Shown here piece by piece: positions 1 through 6,388 of a stretch of DNA of 6,754 bases. The notes under the pieces were generated by a model, which saw only the letters and a program-made list of their open reading frames with translations, was not told where the DNA came from and made no database searches. Positions within the stretch are counted from its first letter, which is position 1. Each line of letters begins with the position of its first letter. The stretch is from Actinomycetota bacterium (GTDB lineage: Bacteria; Actinomycetota; Actinomycetes; Streptosporangiales; Streptosporangiaceae): contig PLIQ01000103.1 in NCBI GenBank assembly GCA_003140115.1, forward strand, positions 16,562-23,315. The letters run 5' to 3'. A program made the position numbers and the translations under genes.

Positions 1-891
1 AGCGGCGAGGTCGATGCGCTGGTGGCCTCACCCGACGAGGCCTACGCGGTCACCAAAAGATTCCTGTCCTACCTGCCGTCCTACGCGGGCGGCCCGCTTC
101 CGGTGACCGACACCGACGTCCCGCTCGACTACGACGACCAGATCGCCCAGCTCGTCCCGGCGCGCCGCAGCCGGGCCTACGACATGAAGGCCGTCATCCG
201 GCGGATCTGCGACGAGGGCAGTTTCTTCGAGCTGAAGCCGTCCTACGCGCGCAACATCGTCACCGGGTTCGGGCGGCTGGGGGGCATCCCGGTCGGCGTG
301 CTGGCCAACGCGCCGATGCGGATGGCCGGCGGCCTGACCCCGGAATGCTGCATGAAGGCGGTCAGCTTCGTCGCCATGTGCGACGGGTTCGGCGTCCCGC
401 TGCTCGTCCTGCAGGACACGCCGGGCTTTCTGGTCAGCGCCCAGGCCGAACGAGACCGGGCCATCGACCGGGTCATGACCTTGCTCCAGGCCATGTCGCT
501 GCTCACCGTGCCCGCGGTCAGTGTGGTCATCCGTAAGGCCTTCGGCTTGGCCTTCGTGATCCTGGACGGCAACCGGGCGGTGGACCTAAGTCTGGCCTGG
601 CCCGGCGCCGAGATCGGGTTCATGGACCCGCCGGTCGCGGCCAACGTGCTCTTCGAACCCCAGATCAAGCAGCTCCCCGAACCAGAGCGAGCCGACTTTC
701 TCAAGGCCAAGGCCGCCGAACTAGGCGTCGGCTTCGAGCCCTACGGCGTCGCCGCCAACCTGACCATCGACGACATCATCGAGCCGGGTGCGACCCGCAG
801 CGTGGTAGGTCGATACCTGCGCACCTCACTAGCCGAACGCCCCCCGCGCACCGCCCCGAGCCCCCTGGCCAGCTGGCCCCGCTGGTACTGA
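1..891 (+). CDS. Acyl-CoA carboxylase carboxyltransferase (beta) subunit, C-terminal part, 5' truncated by window edge
   Basis: This is the C-terminal 296 residues of a biotin-dependent acyl-CoA carboxylase beta subunit, which moves CO2 from carboxybiotin to an acyl-CoA in the cytoplasm. The frame is open from base 1, upstream of the GTG at 22, so that GTG is internal and the true start lies outside the window. Family beta subunits are roughly 500-550 residues, so a little over half is seen. Recognisable C-domain landmarks are G-S-F-F-E-L (about 217-234), GGLTPE (328-345), CDGFGVPL (379-402), DTPGF (415-429) and RKAFGLAF (532-555), the counterpart of the usual RKAYGGAY. The second Gly of that motif is Leu here, and the next substrate-pocket position is Val (556-558). 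It ends in TGA, and the paralogous gene begins 10 bases later, so the two are probably co-transcribed. The family is clear; the substrate is not. Confidence 0.93.
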   Translation, partial: SGEVDALVASPDEAYAVTKRFLSYLPSYAGGPLPVTDTDVPLDYDDQIAQLVPARRSRAYDMKAVIRRICDEGSFFELKPSYARNIVTGFGRLGGIPVGVLANAPMRMAGGLTPECCMKAVSFVAMCDGFGVPLLVLQDTPGFLVSAQAERDRAIDRVMTLLQAMSLLTVPAVSVVIRKAFGLAFVILDGNRAVDLSLAWPGAEIGFMDPPVAANVLFEPQIKQLPEPERADFLKAKAAELGVGFEPYGVAANLTIDDIIEPGATRSVVGRYLRTSLAERPPRTAPSPLASWPRWY

Positions 892-901
892 CAAGGACCC
901 C

Positions 902-2191
902 ATGACCCACGCCACCGCACCAGCAGACAAAGCAAACAAAGCCAAGCCCCCCCGCCCGACCCTCCGCGAGCACATCGACCGCCTGGTCGACCCGGGTTCC
1001 TACACCCCGGCCCAGCATTTCAGCGAGGGGATGGACCAGGTCAGCGAGGCCGACGGCGGCGAAGCCCTGATCGACGGCCGGCCCGTCACCGTCGGGCTCT
1101 CCGGGCATGTCGTGATGCGGGCGCTCAACCGCCGCCACCCGTACGTCGCCATTTCCTCGGGCACCGGCGGCCTGGCCCGGGGCGGACGGCGCAACCTCGG
1201 GGTCCTCGATACCGTCTGGGGCATGAGCGGCGGGCCGATGCTGGCCGAGATGGCCAGCCGGCGCCGCGACGTGCCGGTCGTATCGGCCATCGTCCACCAC
1301 TCGTTCGGCGACTCCAGCTTCTTCACCGGCCTGTCGGACTACGTGGTCCAGCTGAAGGGGGCCTGCCTGGCCCTGACCGGCCCGCGGGTGCTGGCCATCG
1401 GCACCAGCGAGCAGGTCACGATGGAGGAACTGGGCGGCACCGACGTGCACCGGCACAACGGGCAGGCCGACACGATCGCCGAGACCCCAGGCGAGGTGTA
1501 CACCGCGATCCGGCGGTTCCTGTCGTTCCTGCCGTCGGCCGCGGGCGCCCCCCTGCCCGTCACCGCCCCGCAGCCCGCCGGCCCCCTCGAACCGCGCGGC
1601 CGCCCGCTGATCGAGGCCCTCTGCGACCGTGGGTCGTTCTTCGAGTTGCGCCGGGACTTCGCGCCCAGCCTGGTCACCGGCCTGGCCCGGCTGGACGGTA
1701 TCCCGGTCGGCGTGCTGGCCAGCGACCCGGCCGCCGGCGACGGCGCCTACTCCGCCGACGCGTGCCTGAAGGCCACCCGGCTGGTGTGCACCGCCGACGC
1801 GTTCGGACTGCCGCTGGTGTTCGCCGTGGACTCACCGGAACCGCGGACCGAGCAGGCCGGCATATCACGGGCCATGATGCTGGCCCAGGCGGTCCAGCTG
1901 GCCGAGGTGCCCAAGTGCTGGGTGATCACCGGGCGGGCGAGCGGCGTCGGCCTGCTCGTCACCGGGCCGGCCCGGATCGCCACCGACCTGGTGATCGCCT
2001 GGCCCGACGCTCGCGCCGGTTACTACGACGGCGAATCGTGCCCGCCCGACGAGCAGCACTGGGCCGCGGACGGCATCGTCAGCCCGGCCGATACCCGCAG
2101 CACCCTGGTCGCCCACCTGCGCGCCGTCCTGGGCCCGGCCCCGGTCAGCAAGCCGGGCCGGATCCTGCGCACCTGGCCCGTTGGTTTCTAA
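902..2191 (+). CDS. Divergent acyl-CoA carboxylase carboxyltransferase-like protein, short paralogue of the upstream gene
   Basis: This 429-residue carboxyltransferase-fold protein is about 80-120 residues shorter than typical beta subunits. The ATG at 902 follows AAGGA (893-897). Both halves are recognisable: an N-domain (about residues 18-190, with E-E-L-G-G at 175-179) and a C-domain (about 233-429, with GSFFEL at 244-249 and DGIPVGVLA at 265-273). It is paralogous to the upstream gene: compare RRFLSFLP/KRFLSYLP, PLPVT, CD-x-GSFFEL and GIPVGVLA. Motifs are eroded. The usual F-T-V-x-G-G-S stretch after DGRPV is missing. The N-domain GG pair reads FGDSS (135-139). DTPGF/DxPGF reads DSPEP (310-314). 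RKAYGGAY reads GRASGVGL (344-351). It may therefore be a non-catalytic partner of the first subunit, or an enzyme with altered chemistry. The frame is intact with normal codon use, so it does not look like a pseudogene. Confidence 0.88.
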   Translation: MTHATAPADKANKAKPPRPTLREHIDRLVDPGSYTPAQHFSEGMDQVSEADGGEALIDGRPVTVGLSGHVVMRALNRRHPYVAISSGTGGLARGGRRNLGVLDTVWGMSGGPMLAEMASRRRDVPVVSAIVHHSFGDSSFFTGLSDYVVQLKGACLALTGPRVLAIGTSEQVTMEELGGTDVHRHNGQADTIAETPGEVYTAIRRFLSFLPSAAGAPLPVTAPQPAGPLEPRGRPLIEALCDRGSFFELRRDFAPSLVTGLARLDGIPVGVLASDPAAGDGAYSADACLKATRLVCTADAFGLPLVFAVDSPEPRTEQAGISRAMMLAQAVQLAEVPKCWVITGRASGVGLLVTGPARIATDLVIAWPDARAGYYDGESCPPDEQHWAADGIVSPADTRSTLVAHLRAVLGPAPVSKPGRILRTWPVGF

Positions 2192-2232
2192 AACATTATT
2201 CCGAACGACCCTGGTTCCACCCGCCGCCCACG

Positions 2233-3402
2233 TCATCGCCCGGCGCGAGGCATGCCGAGCAGGCGCTGAGAGACGATGTTGCGCTGGATCTGTTCGGTGC
2301 CGCCGTACACGCTGGCCGGACGCGACCTGAAGTAGCTGGACCACCAGCCTGGGCGCAGACCGGTCACGGCATCTGGCCCCATCACGTCCAGGACGACATG
2401 CTCGATCTCCTGGACCGCGGCCGACCACAGCAGCTTGGTGACCGATCCCTCCATGCCGGGCGGGCGGTCGGACTCGCGCAGCGACATCTGCTTCACCACG
2501 TCGTAATGCAGCACCTCGCCCATCACGTAGGCCCAGGCCAGCCGCTCGCGGATGACCGGGTCGCCGGCCAGGCCGCGCTCGGCGGCGATGTCCTCGAGCA
2601 TGAGCAGCTCGGACCGGTAGCCGGGCAGCACCCCGACGTCGCCCGGTCCTCGTTCGTAAGCGAGCGGTGCCATGGCCAGCTGCCAGCCCGCCCCCGGGTC
2701 GCCGATCCGGTTCTGCACCGGGACGATGACGTCGTCGAATCCGACCTCGGCGGTGTGCGTCCCGGCGTCGGTGGTCTTGACCCCCCCGGGCCGGACTCCC
2801 GGGGTCTTCATGTCGACCAGCAAGATGGTGATGCCGCGGTGCTTGGGTGCGTCGGGTTCGCTGCGGACGAGTAGGAAGCACCAGTCGGCGTGGTCGGCTC
2901 CGCTGGTCCACAGCTTGGCCCCGTTGACCACGTAGTGATCGCCGTCGAGCACGGCCCGGGTCTTGAGCGCGGCGAGGTCGGAACCGCCGCTGGGCTCGCT
3001 GAAGCCCTGGCACCACTGCAAGTCCCCGCGCATGGTGGGAACGACGAACTTCTCACGTTGTTCGGGGGTGCCGGCCATCATCACGACCCGCTCGAGATGC
3101 GCGAGGCCCAGGCCGGGCGCACCGACCGCCGCCGCTTCGTCGTTGAAGATCGCGTCGTAGATGGGGCGCATGCCACGTCCGCCCCACTCCTTCGGCCAGG
3201 ACTGCAGGGTGTACCCCGAGTCGTAGAGCAGCCGGCGCCATTCCTTACGACGCTGGCGCGTTTCGGCGGACTCGTCGATCTCCTCCAGCGGCCCGCCGGT
3301 GAGCAGCCCGGTGCGCGGGAACGGCGCCGGGCAGTGCTCCTGCAGCCACACTCGCGTCTTGGCCCGGTATTCCGCCTCTTCCGGGGTGTCGCGGAAATCC
3401 AT
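2233..3402 (-). CDS. Acyl-CoA dehydrogenase, FadE-like, FAD- and Glu-bearing member of a pair
   Basis: This 389-residue flavoenzyme is predicted to form a trans-2,3 double bond in an acyl-CoA, passing electrons to an electron-transfer flavoprotein. The ATG at 3402 has AGGGAGA (3407-3413, minus strand) just upstream. The N-terminal helical domain runs to about residue 125. The FAD-contacting beta domain contains GFSEPSGGSD (133-142) and KLWTSGA (163-169). The C-terminal helical domain ends with YGGTEQIQRNI (366-376) and LLGMP. The position of the MCAD helix-K base (YEGT) is Gly here, but LAYERG (248-253) offers Glu250, matching the helix-G Glu used by IVD-type and several actinobacterial FadE enzymes. 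The R-x-x-FG...Q segment usual after helix G is not evident; the neighbouring gene has it. It is second in a two-gene operon, 28 bases after its partner. The family is sure; substrate and oligomeric state are inferred. Confidence 0.94.
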   Translation of the reverse strand: MDFRDTPEEAEYRAKTRVWLQEHCPAPFPRTGLLTGGPLEEIDESAETRQRRKEWRRLLYDSGYTLQSWPKEWGGRGMRPIYDAIFNDEAAAVGAPGLGLAHLERVVMMAGTPEQREKFVVPTMRGDLQWCQGFSEPSGGSDLAALKTRAVLDGDHYVVNGAKLWTSGADHADWCFLLVRSEPDAPKHRGITILLVDMKTPGVRPGGVKTTDAGTHTAEVGFDDVIVPVQNRIGDPGAGWQLAMAPLAYERGPGDVGVLPGYRSELLMLEDIAAERGLAGDPVIRERLAWAYVMGEVLHYDVVKQMSLRESDRPPGMEGSVTKLLWSAAVQEIEHVVLDVMGPDAVTGLRPGWWSSYFRSRPASVYGGTEQIQRNIVSQRLLGMPRAGR

Positions 3403-3430
3403 CGTCTCTCCCTGATCCTGGACCTACGGG

Positions 3431-4492
3431 CTACGAAGCGGCTGGTGACAGGCGTTCCAGCCGCCGGTCGGCGATCGCCGCCAGCTGGAGTTGCGCGTCG
3501 CCGAGCAGGTACCGGTTCAGCAGCACCCGGCGGGCGTAGAAATGCGCGATGTGTTCCCAGGTCTGGCCGATCCCGCCGTACATCTGCATCGCGGTCTCGG
3601 TCACGCCCAGCATCTGACGGCTCGCGTAGGCCTTGACCACCCGGGCGGCCAGCAGCGCGTCCGGTACGTCTTCTTCATCGACCGACCAGGACGCGTGGTT
3701 GTTCGTGCTGCGCAGGCCCTCGCAGGCCACGTAGGCGTCGGCGGCCAGGTGCTGCAGCGCCTGGAAGGTCCCGATCGGGACGCCGAACGCCTCGCGTGTC
3801 TTGCTGTACTCAATCGCCCCGCGCAGGCCCGCCTCGGCCGCGCCGACCATTTCCGCCGACAGCGCGCTCAGCCCCAGGGCCAGCCACCGGTCCATGGCGT
3901 CGGCCGACGGCGAACTTCCGACGCTGGCCAGCGTCAGTCCCTGGCTCTCCCGCAACCGGTACAGCGGAAGGGACAGCTCTGCTGAGTCCAGCCGCTCGAG
4001 ATTGCGGTCATCGACCGGCACGCTGATGACCTCACCCGACCCGGCGGCCAGCGCCAGCACCGTCCGGTAACCGGGAGTGCCGACGAGCACGGCCTCGGCG
4101 AGGTCGTCGGAGGTGGCCAGGCCGGTCAGGTCGGCGCGCATGGCCAGGCCGATAATGGTGCGGCCCTCGGCCACGTCCGCCTGCAGCGACTCCGGAGCGG
4201 CCGCCGCGGCCAGCAGCTCGGGGACCAGGACTCCGGAGACCACGTAGGCGACAGGCACCAGCGCCGCTCCCAGCGCCTCGCTCACCACCGCGACCTCGAC
4301 GCCGCTGGCCGTCGGCTGGCCGGACTCATCCCGGATCCGGAAACCGAGCAGGCCGGCCCGCGCTAGCTCCTGCCAGCAGGCGCCCGGGTCGGCGCCCTCG
4401 AGATCGGCGGGATTGGCCAGTCCCAGCTTCCGGCCTAGGTCCCTGGCCATGTCCGCCAGCATGACCTGTTCGGGTGTCAGTAGCGCGAGCAC
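3431..4492 (-). CDS. Acyl-CoA dehydrogenase-like subunit lacking FAD middle-domain motifs, partner of the adjacent dehydrogenase
   Basis: This 353-residue protein has an acyl-CoA dehydrogenase fold. GTG at 4492 is chosen because a near-perfect AGGAGG (4501-4506, minus strand) sits 8 bases upstream. The N-terminal helical part is short (about 1-110). The middle domain (about 110-190) shows neither the G-x-x-E-P-x-x-G-S-D loop nor the W-[TS] flavin motif. The C-domain is well conserved: TREAFGVPIGTFQ (232-244), QHLAAD (247-252) and YGGIGQTWEH (305-314). Arg233 and Gln244 are the kind of residues that reach the flavin of a neighbouring subunit. There is no MCAD-like YEGT base near the C-terminus and no L-x-x-ER Glu at helix G. 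It is the first gene of a pair with the FAD-bearing paralogue 28 bases downstream, as in the FadE/ChsE heterotetramers. It is best read as the non-flavin-motif subunit of such a complex. Confidence 0.92.
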   Translation of the reverse strand: MLALLTPEQVMLADMARDLGRKLGLANPADLEGADPGACWQELARAGLLGFRIRDESGQPTASGVEVAVVSEALGAALVPVAYVVSGVLVPELLAAAAAPESLQADVAEGRTIIGLAMRADLTGLATSDDLAEAVLVGTPGYRTVLALAAGSGEVISVPVDDRNLERLDSAELSLPLYRLRESQGLTLASVGSSPSADAMDRWLALGLSALSAEMVGAAEAGLRGAIEYSKTREAFGVPIGTFQALQHLAADAYVACEGLRSTNNHASWSVDEEDVPDALLAARVVKAYASRQMLGVTETAMQMYGGIGQTWEHIAHFYARRVLLNRYLLGDAQLQLAAIADRRLERLSPAAS

Positions 4493-4500
4493 GCCGTTTG

Positions 4501-4506
4501 CCTCCT
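4501..4506 (-). promoter_or_regulatory. Ribosome binding site deciding the GTG start at 4492
   Basis: On the minus strand the sequence reads AGGAGG, followed by an 8-base spacer and then GTG. This is the strongest Shine-Dalgarno match in the window and fixes the start of the dehydrogenase-like gene at 4492. Confidence 0.85.
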
Positions 4507-4575
4507 GCCCGGCCGGACCTTCGCAGCTCCGGCATCTTCCGCGCCTGAGCCATGTTCACCGCCATGACCAGGTCC

Positions 4576-4587
4576 TATAATATTATA
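4576..4587. promoter_or_regulatory. AT-only perfect palindrome TATAATATTATA with a -10 hexamer on each strand; candidate divergent promoter/operator
   Basis: The 12-base site is its own reverse complement and is the only such AT-rich block in a very GC-rich window. It contains consensus TATAAT on the plus strand (4576-4581) and on the minus strand (4587-4582), between the divergent dehydrogenase and transporter genes. The plus-strand -35 candidates are weak: TGTTCA (4553-4558, spacer 17) or TTCACC (4555-4560, spacer 15). No convincing -35 was found on the minus strand. A plus-strand transcript would start near 4588-4590, leaving about 40 bases before the GTG at 4628. A role as a regulator-binding operator overlapping a promoter is inference from symmetry and position. 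Confidence 0.6.
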
Positions 4588-4615
4588 CATTGGCAACTTT
4601 GAAATGGTATATCTC

Positions 4616-4622
4616 GGAAGGA
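4616..4622 (+). promoter_or_regulatory. Ribosome binding site favouring the transporter start at GTG 4628 over ATG 4604
   Basis: GGAAGGA lies 5 bases before the GTG at 4628, whereas no purine-rich Shine-Dalgarno sequence precedes the in-frame ATG at 4604. The ATG would also lie only about 15 bases from the transcription start predicted from the -10 box. Confidence 0.75.
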
Positions 4623-4627
4623 TCGCC

Positions 4628-6370
4628 GTGACCGTCGACAGGCGTTCGGCCGAAGCGGCCGGCCCGGCCGACCCGGCGGTCCCGGTGGATGACCACTACA
4701 AGTGGGTCGCGCTGACCAACACCACGGCGGGCGTCCTGCTGGCCACCATCGACGCCTCGATCCTGATCATCGCGATGCCCGACATCTTCCGCGGTATCAA
4801 GCTCGACCCGCTGGTGCCCGGCAACAGCGTCTACCTGCTGTGGTTGATCCTCGGCTACCTGGTCACCGGCAGCGTGCTCGTGGTCAGCCTCGGCCGCCTG
4901 GGCGACATGTACGGCCGGGTGCGCATGTACAACCTCGGCTTCGTCATCTACACCACCGCGTCGCTGTTCTTGACCATCGACTGGATGACGGGCCACGAAG
5001 GAGCCCTCTGGCTGCTCGTCTGGCGCGTCGTGCAAGGCGTGGGCGGCGCCTTCCTGGTCGGGAACTCCGGCGCCATCTTGACCGACGCCTTCCCGGTCCA
5101 CCAGCGCGGGCTGGCGCTCGGCATCAACAACGTGGCCGGGATCAGCGGAACGTTCATCGGCCTGGTCCTCGGCGGCCTGCTGGCCCCGATCAGCTGGCGG
5201 CTCGTCTTCCTGATCTCCGTGCCCACCGGCGTCTTCGGCACGATCTGGGCCTACCGGCGGCTGCACGACCTCAGCCAGCGGACCAAGCAGCCGATCGACT
5301 GGGCGGGCAACCTGACCTTCGCCGCCGGGCTCATCCTGGTCATGATCGGCGTGACCTACGGGATCCAGCCCTACGGCGGGCACCCGCTCGGCTGGACCAG
5401 CCCGCTCGTGATCACCTGCGTGACCGTCGGCGTCCTGGTCCTGGCCGCGTTCGGGCTCATCGAAACCAGAGTGCGCTACCCCATGTTCCGGCTCAGCCTG
5501 TTCCGCATCAAGGCCTTCACGTTCGGCACCATCTCCACGTTCCTGGCCGCCCTGGGCCGGGGCGGCCTGATGTTCATGCTGATCATCTGGCTGCAGGGCA
5601 TCTGGCTTCCGCTGCACGGCTACAGCTTCGCGCGGACGCCGTTCTGGGCCGGGGTGTACATGCTGCCGATGACGGTCGGGTTCCTGGTCGCCGGGCCGAT
5701 CGCGGGCCGGCTCTCCGATCGCTTCGGGTCGCGCCCGTTCGCCACCGGCGGCATGCTCGCCGCGGCCGGCGCCTTCGTCTTGCTCGAGTTGCTCCCGATC
5801 AACTTCTCCTACCCGGCCTTCGCCGGGATCCTGCTGCTCAACGGGCTCGCCATGGGCGCGTTCTCGGCGCCCAACCGGGTCGGGGTCATGAACAGCCTGC
5901 CCGCACGGCATCGCGGTGCGGGCGGCGGAATGAACTCGACCTTCATGAACTCCGCGCAGGTCTTCTCGCTCGGCATCTTCTTCAGCCTCATGATCGCGGG
6001 CCTGGCCGCCACCCTCCCGCGCACGCTCAGCTCCGGCCTGATCGCCCAGGGCGTGGCGCCCGGCACCGCCCAGCAGATCGGCCACCTGCCGCCGATCTCC
6101 ATCCTGTTCGCCTCGTTCCTCGGGTACAACCCGATCGGTCACCTGCTGGGCGCGGGCGCCCTCCTGCACCTGCCCGCGGCCAAGGCCGCCGAACTGACCG
6201 GCCGCAGCTTCCTCCCCGGCCTGCTCACCGGCCCGTTCCGAACCGGGCTGCACATCGCCTTCGCCTTTTCCATCGCATGCTGCCTGATCGCGGCGGCGGC
6301 GTCCTGGTCGCGCGGCGGACGGTACGTGGCGGCCGAGCATGAACTAACGTCGAAGCAACCCAGTGACTGA
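4628..6370 (+). CDS. MFS transporter, DHA2 (14-TM, EmrB/QacA-like) family
   Basis: This is a 580-residue inner-membrane secondary transporter, probably a proton-driven exporter by family; the substrate is unknown. The GTG at 4628 is preferred; the longer form from ATG 4604 adds 8 residues and lacks a ribosome binding site. After a polar N-terminal tail (about 1-25), hydrophobic segments run throughout, consistent with 14 helices. Motifs (numbered from the GTG) are: D1-like ATIDASI (39-45), motif A GRLGDMYGRVR (89-99), motif B WRVVQGVGGAF (132-142), motif C-like SGTFIGLVLGG (173-183) followed by SWRLVFLISVP, and a second-half motif A repeat GRLSDRFGSRP (360-370). A long loop (about 463-535) precedes the last helix, as is common in DHA2 members. 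Motif C lacks the usual Pro after Gly. The gene is divergent from the dehydrogenase pair, behind the AT palindrome, and is followed 18 bases later by an MDR dehydrogenase gene, probably in the same operon. Confidence 0.92.
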   Translation: MTVDRRSAEAAGPADPAVPVDDHYKWVALTNTTAGVLLATIDASILIIAMPDIFRGIKLDPLVPGNSVYLLWLILGYLVTGSVLVVSLGRLGDMYGRVRMYNLGFVIYTTASLFLTIDWMTGHEGALWLLVWRVVQGVGGAFLVGNSGAILTDAFPVHQRGLALGINNVAGISGTFIGLVLGGLLAPISWRLVFLISVPTGVFGTIWAYRRLHDLSQRTKQPIDWAGNLTFAAGLILVMIGVTYGIQPYGGHPLGWTSPLVITCVTVGVLVLAAFGLIETRVRYPMFRLSLFRIKAFTFGTISTFLAALGRGGLMFMLIIWLQGIWLPLHGYSFARTPFWAGVYMLPMTVGFLVAGPIAGRLSDRFGSRPFATGGMLAAAGAFVLLELLPINFSYPAFAGILLLNGLAMGAFSAPNRVGVMNSLPARHRGAGGGMNSTFMNSAQVFSLGIFFSLMIAGLAATLPRTLSSGLIAQGVAPGTAQQIGHLPPISILFASFLGYNPIGHLLGAGALLHLPAAKAAELTGRSFLPGLLTGPFRTGLHIAFAFSIACCLIAAAASWSRGGRYVAAEHELTSKQPSD

Positions 6371-6375
6371 ATACC

Positions 6376-6380
6376 GGAGG
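6376..6380 (+). promoter_or_regulatory. Ribosome binding site for the MDR dehydrogenase gene
   Basis: GGAGG sits 8 bases before the GTG at 6389, in the 18-base gap after the transporter stop. It decides the start of the final, truncated gene. Confidence 0.8.
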
Positions 6381-6388
6381 TGCTGGTT

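Noticed and set aside
22..24. GTG at 22 as the start of the first carboxyltransferase gene
   Set aside because: The frame is open and family-like from base 1, and a start here would remove the whole N-domain. There is no ribosome binding site before it, so the gene is truncated by the window edge.
902..2191. Second carboxyltransferase as a pseudogene
   Set aside because: There is no frameshift or internal stop, it has a normal start and ribosome binding site, coding bias is maintained, and long blocks are conserved with its paralogue. Divergent function fits better.
2192..2232. Possible bidirectional terminator between the convergent genes (GAAC, 7-base loop, GTTC at 2203-2217)
   Set aside because: The stem is only four base pairs, cannot be extended, and has no T-run on either side. 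This is not enough to call a terminator.
1762..3016. Long overlapping frames on both strands (plus 1762-2874, minus 1865-3016) spanning the convergent gene ends
   Set aside because: They are Arg/Pro/Gly-rich, overlap two well-supported genes in other frames and run across the gene boundary. They are shadow frames of GC-rich coding DNA.
4326..4565. Small minus-strand frame starting at the ATG at 4565 and overlapping the start of the dehydrogenase-like gene
   Set aside because: The product is an Arg/Gly-rich string with no recognisable domain, it has no good ribosome binding site, and most of it lies inside the supported gene in another frame.
4583..6340. A 585-codon open frame antisense to the MFS transporter
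   Set aside because: Its product is a low-complexity, Glu/Asp/Gly/Arg/Gln-rich string with no family motif, as expected from the antisense of a high-GC gene with biased third positions. The plus-strand frame has clear MFS motifs.
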